A stretch of DNA of 21,387 bases from Chara braunii (GCA_003427395.1 BFEA01000269.1:117092-138478); one strand, 5' to 3'; positions 7,329-17,198 are shown, numbered from the stretch's first letter. The notes: generated by a model from the sequence alone, not told the origin. Translations and numbers: made by a program.

Positions 7329-8197
7329 AAACTCGGAGTCACGAATTGTCAGAATAACCCCAGTACATGGTGCGCTGCTCAGAAATGAGCAGCGCTTCAC
7401 TCCCCAAGCCTGATGAACCACTATCACCACCCCTGAGTCCCTGAAACATCAAGCGCCACCCATGTACAGCTTCCAGAGGGAAGCGCCACCCTGAAACAGG
7501 CCTCTGAGACCAAGAGGGAAGCGCCACCCTGAAACAGGCCTCTGAGACCAAGTGCCACTCAGAGGATGAAGAAGAAGACCAGCGCCACAGTATCTGATGA
7601 TGACGGTGTAAAGTGTCGGAAGACTCTCCGGGTGGAAGTCTGGAGCAGCGCCACCACTCTTGACAAGATGCAAGATGATCTCTGAGGAAAAAGCTGCAGC
7701 TATGGCTGCAGCGCCACTACCCTGTAACCTTACACCGGAGGAGGGTCCAGCAGGGCACCAACTTCTCTCGCCGCCAGCAGACCTCGAATAGCCCAGACCT
7801 CTATACAACGCCACGTGCTGACAAAGTACAGCGCAGGTCCCAGCTATGGCCGGCGCTCCGAAGGTCTGGCTATGTCTGTCTCCCTCAACGCTGAGCCGTC
7901 ACCACTTCCGGTTCACGCGTAGCACAACAGCGATGTACTCGGTATCAACCTCCAAAAGCTCTGAACCGATGTGCCCATCCTATCGATAGTCTACTCCAGC
8001 CTAGACTCGACCTAGACCTGACTGACTGACCGACCGACTGGTACCATTTTTGTTTCGGCCTCTAGGGCCTCTCCCTACCCGGCTATAGGCTATAGGACCG
8101 TCTATCAGGTTAGGCCCTTAGGCCTGTCTGTCCTAGGGGTAGCGCGGGCCTGCTATTCGCAACCAGGGTAGCTGTAGGAATTCTAGTTAGTGTGGGC

Positions 8198-8209
8198 CTA
8201 TATTTTTCC
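8198..8209 (-). promoter_or_regulatory. Candidate TATA box in 3' LTR
   Basis: The minus strand reads AAAAATATAGGCCC about 140 bp into the LTR, and the word is conserved in the 5' LTR at 16036-16047. It is the clearest TATA-like word in the LTR, but transcription start is not demonstrated by sequence alone. Confidence 0.3.
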
Positions 8210-8350
8210 CAAAATCTGTCCCTAATGAATTTCCTTACAGGCAGGTCTCTCAGTTAGCCCTCAGCCAAACAAAATTACGAATCTAACCTACAGATAGTAC
8301 AGCCAAGAGAGAGGCTACAGATGACCAGAAACCAGCAAGTCATTGCCGAC

Positions 8351-8959
8351 CTACCGTCCCCCGGAGCGAGGACCTCCGAGATAGGGGTGTAGGCGTGCAG
8401 AACGTCGAAGGGGTTCCCCCTTCCAGGCGACCTTATATCTGAGGATAATAGACTTAGCTGTTTTCAGAAGTTCCTTGCGAGTAAAGCAACGATCTTCAAT
8501 GTGCGGCTGGTAACAAAACTTCACAAGGTATTCTTTATCTGGTCCTGTATCTGACTCATCCTCAATGGACTCCACGTCATATTCCTTGCCAAGGATTGGA
8601 GGACTAAACTTAGGAGGCCTGTCTGGAAATGCATCAACTGACGTAAATGGTAACAACTTGGATGCATGAAAGACATGATAGGATTGTCGAAAAGGATCAG
8701 CTCCCACTGTATCTAAGACCTGCGATGGACCTATGTACCATGGCAACAACTTTGGTGAAATGTCCTCCTCTCGTGACAACTCAGAACTGAGCACCCACAC
8801 CCAATCACTTGTGCGAATAGTAGAAGGACGTCTGTGACAATTAGCTTGCTGAATCATAGCCTTTTGGGCTTTGAGCAGGTTGGCACAGGCGCGCTCTATG
8901 TCCACACGGTAATGCCTGGTTAACTCTGCATTTCCAATGGTCAACATAGGGGTAGCCTT
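8351..8959 (-). pseudogene. Integrase C-terminal region with chromodomain
   Basis: This is the best-preserved pol segment, about 200 codons open to a TAG at 8351-8353, only three bases from the 3' LTR. In order it shows a helical stretch (residues 8-35), a DWVWVLSSEL and KLLPWYIGP block that corresponds to the GPF/GPY-type module after the integrase core (45-100), and YHVFHASKLLPF. A chromodomain follows at about residues 122-171 (8435-8584) with EYDVESIEDE and KEYLVKF. Chromodomains recognise methylated histone H3 tails and guide chromovirus insertion. Here the usual KW is KF and the ENTWEP segment is EDRCFT, so two positions near the usual aromatic cage are altered. The tail RRSARL is typical of these elements. 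GGGGGACGGTAGG at its end may double as the polypurine tract. Confidence 0.85.
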
Positions 8960-9537
8960 ATTGATGATGTCATCAAGAGGCTGCCGTGGCTCATGACCTC
9001 AGGTCAACCGGTAGGGTGTAAAGCCAGTAGAGGAGTGTACAAAAGTGTTGTACACAAGCTGTGCACGACCTAGATGAAGATCCCAGTCCTGCTGATCTGT
9101 AATGGTCACATGACGCAGCAACTGAAATAGAATTTGGTTCATCACTTCAGCCTGACCATTGGCTTCAGGATGACGACAAGATATCATGTCCAGTCTGGAA
9201 TGAATGTAATCCCTGCAGTAGGATTGCCATTCATTGCTGCAGAATCGAGGATCTCGGTCACTGACAATGGAGGTCCATGATGTGGAACCCACCTGTCAGC
9301 AAAAGTTGCCTGAAAAGCAGGCACACGTGCTTCAACTGGTAAGGGGATGAACTCTGCATATTTGGAGAACCGATCCACACATACCATAACCTGACACATG
9401 CCACGAGGCGTGGTCCTACCCCGATCAGTAAAGTCAATAGAGATTGACTGTGCAGGAGCATTAGGGATGGGTAGTGGTTTGAGTAATCCAAGGGGAGGTC
9501 GGCTTACCACCTTGTTCCACATAGTGCAGCATGTCAC
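8960..9537 (-). pseudogene. Integrase catalytic core (DDE), frameshifted
   Basis: Two overlapping minus-strand frames carry the core. The first (to about 9270) has NKVVSRPPLGLL, SISIDF with the first catalytic Asp, then VMVCVDRFSKYAEFIPL. The second (8999-9292) has SDRDPRF with the second Asp, CRHPEANGQAEVMNQIL with the catalytic Glu, and YNTFVHSSTGFTPYRLT. All three acidic residues of the DDE triad are still visible, but a frame change near 9280 separates the first from the others. The enzyme would insert element cDNA into the genome. The next segment (8351-8959) is reached past an in-frame TGA just after PYRLT. Confidence 0.85.
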
Positions 9538-9840
9538 TCCTCATCTCCTTCCAGAAGAAGCGCTGCGACAGGGCGGAATACGATTTGAGGGCTCCAAAGT
9601 GGCCACGAGCATCATGACACTTTGACATCAGAAGTGTTCTCAGCTTGCAGTCCTGGGGAATGCATAGGCATTCCTCACCTCTGCTGCATGTGTACAGCAA
9701 GTCCGAGACCAGAGTATATCCTGGTTCAGAGGCAGGATCCTCCTGGAGATTCCTCACTATAGGCCCAAAAATCGCATCCTGGGGCAGCAAACGAGCAATG
9801 CTCTGACGAACCTTCTCTCCAAAAGAGTGCGTGAAGGAGA
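9500..9840 (-). pseudogene. Integrase zinc-binding (HHCC) domain, CC pair lost
   Basis: The frame from about 9790 to 9461 reads PQDAIFGPIV, then DLLYTCSRGEECLCIP and CHDARGHFGALKSY, then RFFWKEMRSDMLHYVEQ. The two His residues of the HHCC zinc finger are present in HDARGHFG. The CxxC pair that should follow YVE is missing: the sequence runs from YVE almost directly to NKVVSRPPLG in another frame, consistent with a deletion of about 20 bp near 9515. In intact elements this finger helps integrase assemble on LTR ends. Confidence 0.8.
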
Positions 9841-10620
9841 TCAGAAAGAGAGTGCCACGCCTACGAGAAAGGGCGTCTGCTACTCGATTGTAGCAGCCCT
9901 TCGTCTGCTACTCGATTGTAGCAGCCCTTCTTGTTTTTCAGTTCAAAGTCAAACATGTCAATGAACTGAATGTAGCGAGCAAACTTGTCATTCAATTCTC
10001 CCTGAGACTTCATCCACTGAAGGGTGGAGTGATCTGAAAAGATCTTGAAGTGCTTGCCCAGGAGGAAATGTTTCCAATGCTTGAGCGCTGACACAAGAGC
10101 ATAAAGCTCCTTCTCATAGGTAGTCCCTGTAGCTTCTTTGTTTTGATCTTCTTGCTCATGTACTCGATAGGCTGTAGACCATTCCCATCATCCTGTTGAA
10201 GTACCGCCCGTACACCATACTGACGAGCATCAGTGGTAAGCACAAAAGGCAACGTAGGGTCAGGTAGCTTCAAAACAGGGGCACGAATCAAGGCCTCCTT
10301 GAGACGTGTAAAAACCTCCAGACACTCTGATGTCCAAAGAAAGGAAGTGTCTTTCTTTGTGAGGTCAGTCAAGGCTGCTGTAATCGAGGAGAAGTTCTTA
10401 ATGAACTTCCTGTAGTAGGATGCAAGACGCAAGAAAGACTGGACATCACGAATGTTAACAGGCTTCAGCCAGTCCTGAACAGCAACAACTTTCGTTGCCT
10501 TAGGAGCTAACCCCTCTCCAGGAATGACATGTCCCAAATAGATCACAGAGGGAACTCCAAAAGAGGACTTCTCCTTGTTAATCTTATACTGGTTATCACG
10601 TAAGGCATGGAGGACTAGAG
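9841..10620 (-). pseudogene. RT connection and RNase H domain, frameshifted
   Basis: The frame from 10633 to about 10140 shows YLGHVIPGEGL, then FLRLASYYRKFIKNFS, LTKKDTSFLWT and LPFVLTTDARQYGVRAVLQQ, with the RNase H Asp at about 10230. A frame change follows MSKKI. Another frame (10094-9861) continues with YALVSALKHWKHFLLGKHFKIFSDHS, then GCYNRVAD. RNase H removes the RNA strand during reverse transcription. The end of the domain, usually VADALSRR, is disrupted by a 28-bp tandem duplication at 9874-9929. Confidence 0.88.
9874..9929. repeat. 28-bp tandem duplication within pol
   Basis: CGTCTGCTACTCGATTGTAG and the following 8 bases occur at 9874-9901 and again, perfectly, at 9902-9929. Since 28 is not a multiple of three, it shifts the frame at the end of RNase H. 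Deleting one copy in thought restores the usual family ending, so this is a late lesion of this copy. Confidence 0.9.
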
Positions 10621-11390
10621 CCAAATGCTGCACATGCTACTGGACAGAACGGTTGAATACCAGGATGTCATCCAGATAGATAACTAAGAACTTGTCCAGG
10701 TCAGGCCTGAGTATGCGATGCATCTCTGTCTGGAAGGTGCCTGGGCATTGCAAAGACCAAATGGCATGACCAGGGACTCATAAGTGCCATACCTGGTCTT
10801 GAAGGTTGTCTTGTGGACATCGCCTTCGGCCGTCTCAATCTGGTGGTAACCAGATTTGAGATCGATTTTGCTGAAAATAGTGCAGCCCTGCACCATATCC
10901 AACAGGTTATCAATATGAGGAAGGGGCTCTGTTGAGACCCCTGTGGTCCACGCACATCCTGAACTGACCATTCCCTTTTGGAACAAAGAGGACTGGTGCC
11001 CCAAACTCAGATGTGCTGGGCCCAATCTAGCCCTTGCTGGTCAGAGTCTCCAACTGTTTCCTGAGCTCATCAAGTTCAACAGGTGACATCCTGTAGACTC
11101 GGCCCTTGGGAGGGACCGAACCAGGCAGGATCTCAATCTTTTGTTTGGTTTACCTATGGACAAGTCCAGTAGGCTCCTCCATGAGATATGAGAACTGGTC
11201 AACAAGCTACTGAATCTGAGAGAGACAGGGAGAAGTCTCCACATCAGTCTGTTTGACAAAAGCCATGAACATATGGATATGGTCAGTCTGGCGCGATAGA
11301 CGCTTGAAACTACGAGCACACATACAAAAATAACTACTGGCTGGATGATACTCGTCAACGAGCAAACGAGGCGATATACCCCTTGCCGGT
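10621..11390 (-). pseudogene. Reverse transcriptase domain, stops and frameshifts
   Basis: Minus-strand segments in order: [20 protein letters not shown] before an in-frame TAG at about 11040, then a [20 protein letters not shown] block, then after a frame change [20 protein letters not shown] with the motif A Asp at about 10862, [11 protein letters not shown], and after another frame change [11 protein letters not shown] with the catalytic YLDD at 10667-10678. A further TAG follows shortly after. These motifs are those of Ty3/gypsy reverse transcriptase, which copies element RNA into DNA. At least three stops and two frame changes make it non-functional. The upstream linker (11110-11390) carries two more in-frame stops. 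Confidence 0.92.
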
Positions 11391-11933
11391 CAGGTAGCTC
11401 AACCCTAGGGATCCGCCAGTCGATTCTAGGATTGGTGGCACCAAGCGACTGCATAGAGAACACAAGGTCAAAGGGAACATTAGGAAACACAGAGAAATTC
11501 AGGCGGTGCCTGATTTCTCCCTGCTTGTCCAAGGTCATAGGTAGGCGCTTGACAACAATAGTGATCCTGACTATGGAGGAGTCACCAATGCGAACCTCTA
11601 TCGGTTGTTGCAATTTCACAAGTCTCTGGTCCAAGTGCAACTTGCTGACTGCCTTGGGAGATATGAAGTTGCAAGTAGCCCCACAGTCCAAGAACCCTTT
11701 GATCTTGGCTCCCAGGATAGAGGGTTGAAGCCTATGCCTTTCTTCTCGTGCAAAGACAAGAAAAGATCAGCAAGGCACTGAGCATCCTCCTCCTCCCACG
11801 TCTCATCGAACTCAGTGTCCTCATAAGAGGACTCTGAGAATGCAACTCCAAAAGTAGAACCAGCGAGAGAATGTGAAGATTCACCTTCATCAGAAAGTGA
11901 ATCAGCACTGGTGGAAGGAGCTGCTGCTTCCAC
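11391..11933 (-). pseudogene. Acidic linker and aspartic protease remnant
   Basis: An acidic, Ser-rich stretch (11933 to about 11720) with ESSYEDTEFDETWEEEDAQ precedes, after a frame change near 11700, the protease start MDCGATCNFISPKAVSKL (11638-11691) and then VVKRLPMTLDKQG and NVPFDLVFSMQSLGATNPRI. The DCGA motif occupies the place of the D(S/T)GA active site; NFIS, and later the VPFDLVFSMQ.LG...P.IDW stretch, are typical of Ty3/gypsy proteases. Cys at the second position is seen in some elements, or it could be a mutation. Around 11390 the reading frame leaves the family pattern and resumes in another frame. Confidence 0.8.
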
Positions 11934-12320
11934 CTCTCTCTGCTCTAGTTTTTTGAACTACAGCCGCATATGGATCTGCGAGGCATGCTGGGACAATCCT
12001 TCAGAAAGTGGTCCCCCTCGCACCTCAGGCAGACTCCCTTGTCCTTTCTCTTCCTCCAGACCCCCTCCTGAATCTTGAGTGCATGCCAGGGGAAGGTGGA
12101 AGGATCAAGGGGGTCAGCTGGCCAACGAACGTCCCGTGGTAATGGTACTCTCAGGCACTAGGGGAAGAGGCACGTCCCTTACCTTTCCCCTTGCTGCTGG
12201 TTGAGGCTTTTTGGGCTGGGGATTTGCCCCTTGCCATGCCCCATCAAAGCATCAGCCAGGGCAAGAACAGCAGGATCTGGAGCAGATGAAGCAGCAGTCC
12301 CAGATAGGGGGGTCCCACTC
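11934..12320 (-). pseudogene. Gag zinc knuckle (nucleocapsid) region
   Basis: The minus strand reads RKRKDKGVCLRCEGDHFLKD then CPSMP, with the knuckle at 11993-12031. The Cys and His spacing is C-x2-C-x3-H-x4-C, one residue short of the common CCHC form with x4 before His. Basic residues flank it, as expected of a nucleic-acid-binding nucleocapsid. A stop follows soon after, and the upstream part (12035-12320) is broken by stops and frame changes, so no continuous gag product is possible. Confidence 0.7.
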
Positions 12321-13440
12321 TAGGATGCTACATCATCATCTGAACTAGATGCTGCAGCAGCAAACAGGGCACCCTTCCTCCTCCTTCGCCCCTTTGAGGA
12401 GGGCCCCTTCCTTCCTTTAGAAGGTGCTTCCTGGACATGGAGTTTGGACTCCAAGTCCAGAGCTGCTCTGCCAAAGGACCGCCAGTCCTTGTGGCCCTAA
12501 GAGAATAGCTCAAGCTGGAATTGATCACGCGCTGCCCTGAGGAAATGAATGAGCAGATCCTGCTCACTCATCTCCAACCCAGGAGTCGATGTGAGACTCT
12601 TAAAGGTGGAGTACAGTTTGCACAAGGAGCCATCAAACTTCTTTTGACCCAGGCGCAAAATTTTATCTGCTGCCTTTCTAGCTTGCTCCTTGTCTGCAAA
12701 CCGATCCTGCAGTGCTTGCAGAAATCCAGCCATCCCCAGCCTCTGCGCCCAATCAGCCATCTCCATCTCCTGCTTGCTGGAGGTGGAGGTGCACCATTTT
12801 GATGCAGTCCTCTCCAGACGAGCAAGGATGGAAGACACCTTAACGTCATCATCACATTTGAACCCACTCAGGTAGGTTCGCTGTGCAGTGACCCAATCTA
12901 CAACATCCACCTTTGGGTCCTCACCGAGAACATAGGTGGAGGGGTCAGCTTGGGCCGCTGAAAACAAATGATGCTGAGGGCTGTGAAGGTGTTGTTGACT
13001 TCGGTGTAGAGGGAGGGGATGTAGGTCTGGATTGTGGGGGTTGTTGAGGGCTTGCCTGGGAAGGCCTAGGAGATGGAGGAACGGTCAGGGTGGTTGGGAT
13101 CTTCAGATGTGTAAAAATCAGATCCAGTTTGGAAGAGATGTCATCAAGCTTCTTGGAGAAAGCTGAGTGGCTACTCTCCAGATTGGTGATCCTCTCGTCC
13201 CAGTTAGTAAAATAAGAACGGTGAATATCATCCTAGGATGAACTCAACCATGTCCTTGTTGCACTGGCTGAAAGTACTACTCGTCCTGACCTTCTCAACA
13301 TCAGCAATCATCAATTTTGTTGTGGCCTCCTTCTAACCTGCTTCCTCTTTTCTTTTAAGCTCAGCCTTTAGAGCCTCAACTGCCTGTGCCTGTTGGCGGA
13401 GTTTCTCCTCCTGGGCACACAGTTCACCCTCTAAAGGGTC
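12321..13440 (-). pseudogene. Gag capsid-type region with coiled-coil and Pro-rich N-terminus
   Basis: In element order: a heptad-like stretch EGELCAQEEKLRQQAQAVEA and LKAELKRKEEAG ending at a TAG (about 13330-13440); a segment with NLESSHSAFSKKLDDISSKL (about 13130-13200) after further stops; a Pro/Ser/Thr-rich linker (about 12975-13100); and, after a frame change, the gag core (12497-12967) with YLSGFKCDDDVKVSSILARL, the ASKWC block, FLQALQDRFAD and LYSTFKSL, which match the retrotransposon gag (capsid) domain. After a TAG at 12497, Ser- and Arg-rich sequence continues in the same frame to about 12322. Gag would form the particle that packages element RNA. Confidence 0.8.
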
Positions 13441-14953
13441 AAGCGGAATTTGAGGTTCACATCAAAGCCTCTCCCTTCTCAACATCCGCCTTATCCACAA
13501 TTCAGAACAATAATAAAACATTAAACAGAAGACAAACAAGAGGTAATAGGAATTGAGTTTTCTCTTCCGTACTCCCTCAATTGCTCTCACCTGCCTGGAG
13601 AGAGAAAGTTGGTCAGTCCGAGTCCCTGCAGACCGCTTGAGGGTCAGGGTCAGTTCAAAGTAAACTCAACAAAAATCCATTTCACGATTTTCCATTCCCT
13701 GCCCTGACACTTCAATTGCATGCAATAACTGCAATTCCTGGGTCATTAACCTTCAGGATGCAGTCCTGGACTGATTAGTGTTGATTAGTAATTAGACAGA
13801 GTGACTAATTAGGGATAGACAGGTGTCCACTGATAACCAAGATGCAGCGATTTACATGTAATCCTATTTTTAGACCTACCCTGCAGACTTCACCACTGTA
13901 TGACCCTGCATGCCATACCCTGGGTATGGCGAATTACAGATATCACTGTAACTGACTCAAATCATCAAGTCTCACTGTGCGATTTCAGACACTGACTGTA
14001 TATTGAATTGGGATTTACCAGGGACTGATCGAATTGAATTCTGACGGACAGAATTGAAGTTATGACTGACCCTAGTCTAGCCAAGCTTCAGCTATGGCAA
14101 CGCAGAATTCAAATTTGCATTATCACTGACATCAGGACCCTGAAGTCACCAATTCACTACACAGTATGAATTGCAATACTGTAAAAGCAGTCACAGATGA
14201 AATTTGAGTCAGAGAGGAGGTCAAACAGGGTAGTAGAAGTCAAAGAAGATAGGTAGGGGAAATTGGATATGGCTGTCCCACAGTCTTGACTTTCGATTCT
14301 CAACTGTCAACACACTGACAGACCATATTTCGCTAATCTAAAAATAGACCCAGAATCGCCACACATAGTAGAATAAGGAACACACTTACTTCAGGGTTAT
14401 CTCTGATGAAGATGAATGAAACTCTGGCTATGGCTGTCTGGTCAACCCCATCTCGCCAGCTTCATACCCTGATCATTCCCAGTGTTCCCACGTACCAAAC
14501 TTCCTGAAACCTGGTGATCCATCAGATTACCCTGAGGCGCTTCACCTTCAACTGACAGAAACACAGAATTCGGACTCCGAGATGCTGATAACTGAGTAAC
14601 TCAGTGCAGCGCCACTTCACCCTGTACAACGCTGCTTGGAAATTGGGGGTCCTGACCCAATTCCAAAATCGCAACCTCCTGGGATCACTTCTCTGCCAAT
14701 CGCCAGCCTCCAGATGTATCGCCAAGCTAAAAATAGCCTCAGAGCCTCACAGGCCTCTGAGCATCAATCGCCAACCATTCCTGCACAACCTTATGCAGGA
14801 ATGAGTCACCCTTTGTCCAATTCCTCTCACCACACACTCACCACCACCACCCTCACTGTCGCAAACCCTGAAGATGATAAATTGCCATGAATCTCAACTC
14901 CAGTGTCTCGGCAAATGATGATGGTAACTCATCAATCGCTCCAGTGTCTGGAT
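13441..14953 (-). other. Long untranslated leader of the chromovirus
   Basis: About 1.5 kb between the PBS and the first gag-like coding sequence has no family-like protein in any frame. It contains one further GCGCCAC word (14609), many short CTGACTG/CAGTCA-like words and AT-rich stretches. Packaging signals are expected in such leaders, but I cannot point to one. Confidence 0.6.
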
Positions 14954-14971
14954 CCAATTGCTCCAATACCA
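14954..14971 (-). other. Primer-binding site of the chromovirus
   Basis: Two bases after the 5' LTR end (CATAACA), the minus strand reads TGGTATTGGAGCAATTGG. It matches the PBS complementary to initiator methionine tRNA (TGGTATCAGAGCC) at 10 of 13 positions. The first six bases, which pair with the tRNA 3' end, are exact. Confidence 0.65.
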
Positions 14972-15231
14972 ACTGTTATGATTCTGGTTGTCTGTTGTCT
15001 GAAGACCAACACTCACTCACATAGACTTCCAGGTATGCCCATACATACACAGAAGGAAGGGGAGAGGATAGGAGTATCACACCGCACAGGAAGAGATAAA
15101 CACAGCGGAAGACTTTACCATGCGATATGACAGGGTACACTGAAAGTGCAATTCACTCCACTCAATCCTCACAACCAGTCATAAAGGAAAGCCGAGTAGA
15201 TCGCATACAATGAAACAATGATAGTCTGGAC

Positions 15232-15252
15232 ACAGTATCAATACTGTTTATT
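15232..15252 (-). terminator. Polyadenylation signal with hairpin in 5' LTR
   Basis: This is the identical counterpart of 7308-7328: AATAAA at 15247-15252 followed on the minus strand by the 7-bp inverted repeat. It is unchanged although flanking LTR sequence has diverged. Confidence 0.45.
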
Positions 15253-16035
15253 AAACTCAGTATGGTGCGCTGCTCAGAAATGAGCAGCGCTTCACTCCCC
15301 AACCCTGATGAACTGCTATCACCACCCCTGAGTCCCTGAAACATCAAGCGCCACCCATGTACAGCTTCCAGAGGGAAGCGCCACCCTGAAACAGGCCTCT
15401 GAGACCAAGCTTCCAGAGGATGAAGAAGAAGACCAGCGCCACAGTATCTGATGATGATGAGGTGTCGGAAGACTTTCCGGGTGGAAGTCTGCAGCAGCGC
15501 CACCACTCTTGACAAGATGATCTCTGAGGAAAAAGCTGCAGCTATGGCTGCAGCGCCACTACCCTGTAACCCCACTCCGAAGGAGGGTCCAGCAGGGCAC
15601 CAACTTCTCTCGCCTCCAGCAGATCTCGAATAGCCCAGACCTCTGTACAGCCCCACGTGCTGACAGAGTACAGAGAAGGTCCCAGCTATTGCCGGCGCTC
15701 CGAAGGTCTGGCTATGTCTGTCTCCCTCAACGCTGAGCCGTCACCACTTCCGGTTCATGCGTAGCACAGCAGCGATGCACTCGGTACCAACCGCCAAAAG
15801 CCCTGAACCGATGTGCCCATCCTATCTATAGTGTACTCCAGCCTAGACTCGACCTAGACCCGACTTACTGACCGACCGGTACCGTTTCTGTTTCGGCCTC
15901 TAGGGCCTCTCCCTACCCGGCTATAGGCTATAGGACCATCTATCAGGTTAGGCCCTTAGGCCTGTCTGTCCTAGGGGTAGCCCGGGCCTGCTATTCGCAG
16001 TCAGGGTAGCTGTAGGAATTCTTGTTAGTGTGGGC

Positions 16036-16047
16036 CTATATTTTTCC
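16036..16047 (-). promoter_or_regulatory. Candidate TATA box in 5' LTR
   Basis: The minus strand reads GGAAAAATATAGG about 150 bp after the LTR start. If used, the transcript would begin about 30 bp further on, leaving a short U3 and a long R-U5. Weak evidence. Confidence 0.3.
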
Positions 16048-16198
16048 GAAATTCACAGATCTGTCCCTAAGGAATTTCCTTACAGGCAGGCCTCTCGGTT
16101 AGCCCTCAGCCAAACAAAAATTACGAATCTAACCTACAGATAGTACAGCCTCGACAAGAGAGAGGCTACAGATGACCAGAAACCAGCAAGTCATTGCA

Positions 16199-16202
16199 CA
16201 GG
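16199..16202. repeat. Target-site duplication of chromovirus, right copy
   Basis: CAGG follows the right LTR terminus TTGCA and equals 7044-7047. Confidence 0.6.
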
Positions 16203-17055
16203 GACGAGAGGCCTATTTCGGCCTTTCCATGCAACTGGGAAATCCAGGCAGTTACGCAGTGCCAGTTGGTTGAGTGAACCCAGGCCCTGCCTGCCTTTAT
16301 CAAATGTATCTGAGGCAGGCCCTGGGCTAGACACGGGGCACGGACTGCACCAAGGCCGCTGGCAGTTGGACGTGGGTAACTGCCCCAGGCCCTGTGCCTG
16401 ATTCCCCTGGACCGGGGATCAGCCACTTGGTGCCTACCGGAAGCTTCTGGGCAGGGGCCCAGCACAGCCAGGCAGCACGCAGCAGGCAGGCCATTTCCAT
16501 ATAGGAAAGTGCCTGCCTCCGTATTCGGCATTCGGGCACTTGCTACATGCTGTGCAAGCGCTGCTGAGCTACTGGCAGGCAAGCGCCCACGCGCTCACGG
16601 GCGAGCAAGGTTCACACAGGCAGCCATAGCCAAGCTGGCCTGCGAGGTGCTGGATGGGGCGCATTGTGGTCCTTGGGTGCACGTGGCATCTGTGTGGGGG
16701 ATCGAGGTTGTGAGTGTAGCGTGAGACATACCTGGTGCTTGAGGCGAACGGCATTGGCCGAGATCTGCTCGTACTTCGGGGAGCTGTTGACGTCACCAGC
16801 GGCATTGTAGATAGGCTAGATAGGATCTGCCATTTGTAGTCTGAGCGCCGAGCGCCAGATAGGAAGTCGACATTGGGTCATTGTTGATGATTATGAGACT
16901 ATTCCAGCATTGTCACGTGTGAGCTTTTGCTGTGCTCTTATTTCGTGAAACTACAGTTGCAATTCTGCTTTTGGTATGAGGGCACGACTATCTGGTTTCA
17001 TGTGTATGATGCTGTTTGCTTTCTGAAATTCGCTATCGCTCATTTTCCTTGCAAG
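16203..17055. other. GC-rich intron sequence, no recognised gene
   Basis: From 16203 to about 16720 the sequence is GC-rich, with repeated CAGGCCCTG words (for example near 16290, 16316 and 16386). This gives long but featureless open frames on both strands. A TGACGTCA-like word (TTGACGTCACC) lies near 16787. No domain, splice-bounded exon or transposon end is recognised. Confidence 0.4.
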
Positions 17056-17196
17056 AAGACACACACACCCAAAAAAGAAGAAGAAGACACGCACACACAA
17101 AAGAAGAAGAAGAAGACACGCGCACACAAAAGAAGAAGAAGAAGGCACACACAAAAAAAGAAGAAGAAGACACACATAAAAAAAGAAGAAGAAGAA
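17056..17196. repeat. Purine-rich minisatellite (about five units of ~26 bp)
   Basis: Alternating blocks of AAGAAGAAGAAG and ACACGCACACACAAA-like words repeat about five times, with units of 24 to 29 bp. Lys/Glu/Thr-rich translations here are artefacts. The same two word types make up the tail of the SINE-like unit near 6919-6962. Confidence 0.85.
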
Positions 17197-17198
17197 CA

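Larger units (their letters stand above)
7048..8347 (-). repeat. 3' LTR of chromovirus (1300 bp)
   Basis: It aligns along its whole length with 14974-16198. It is 75 bp longer, chiefly because of an extra copy of a 38-bp unit ending GCCTCTGAGACCAAG (about 7483-7552) and an extra 28 bp near 7338-7366. Its first base in element orientation is G at the TG position (GGCAATGA against TGCAATGA in the other LTR), a post-insertion change at the terminus. It contains six exact GCGCCAC words between 7453 and 7717. Confidence 0.93.
7048..16198 (-). mobile_element. Full-length decayed Ty3/gypsy chromovirus
   Basis: The element is 9,151 bp with two LTRs, a PBS, and remnants of gag, protease, RT, RNase H, integrase and a chromodomain, in Ty3/gypsy order, all read on the minus strand. 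Read in its own orientation, the LTR starts TGCAATGA and ends CATAACA. The chromodomain after the integrase places it among chromoviruses, a clade widespread in plants, fungi and algae. Gag and pol are broken by many stops and frameshifts, so this copy cannot encode its own proteins. The LTRs differ by a few percent in the parts I compared, plus two indels, so the insertion is not recent. It sits antisense inside the peptidase intron. Confidence 0.93.
14974..16198 (-). repeat. 5' LTR of chromovirus (1225 bp)
   Basis: It pairs with 7048-8347 and has intact TG...CA ends in element orientation (TGCAATGA to CATAACA). It lacks the extra 38-bp and 28-bp segments of the other LTR and carries five exact GCGCCAC words (15348, 15378, 15436, 15497, 15553). 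Being at the right, it is upstream for minus-strand transcription. Confidence 0.93.

Noticed and set aside
8351-13440. Reassigned stop codon (many in-frame TAG codons in gag-pol)
   Set aside because: Most in-frame stops are TAG, which suggested a variant code. At least one sits where Trp is expected in RT (after TSKG), others are TAA or TGA, and frameshifts are equally common. Ordinary decay explains the pattern.
7048-16198. A 5-bp target duplication for the chromovirus
   Set aside because: The five bases on each side are CCAGG and CAGGG. Only CAGG is shared next to TG...CA termini, so a 4-bp duplication was reported.
16166-16582. Long open frames on both strands
   Set aside because: The interval is GC-rich, which lengthens open frames by chance. 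The minus-strand frame starts in unique sequence and runs into the LTR end, and no domain is visible.
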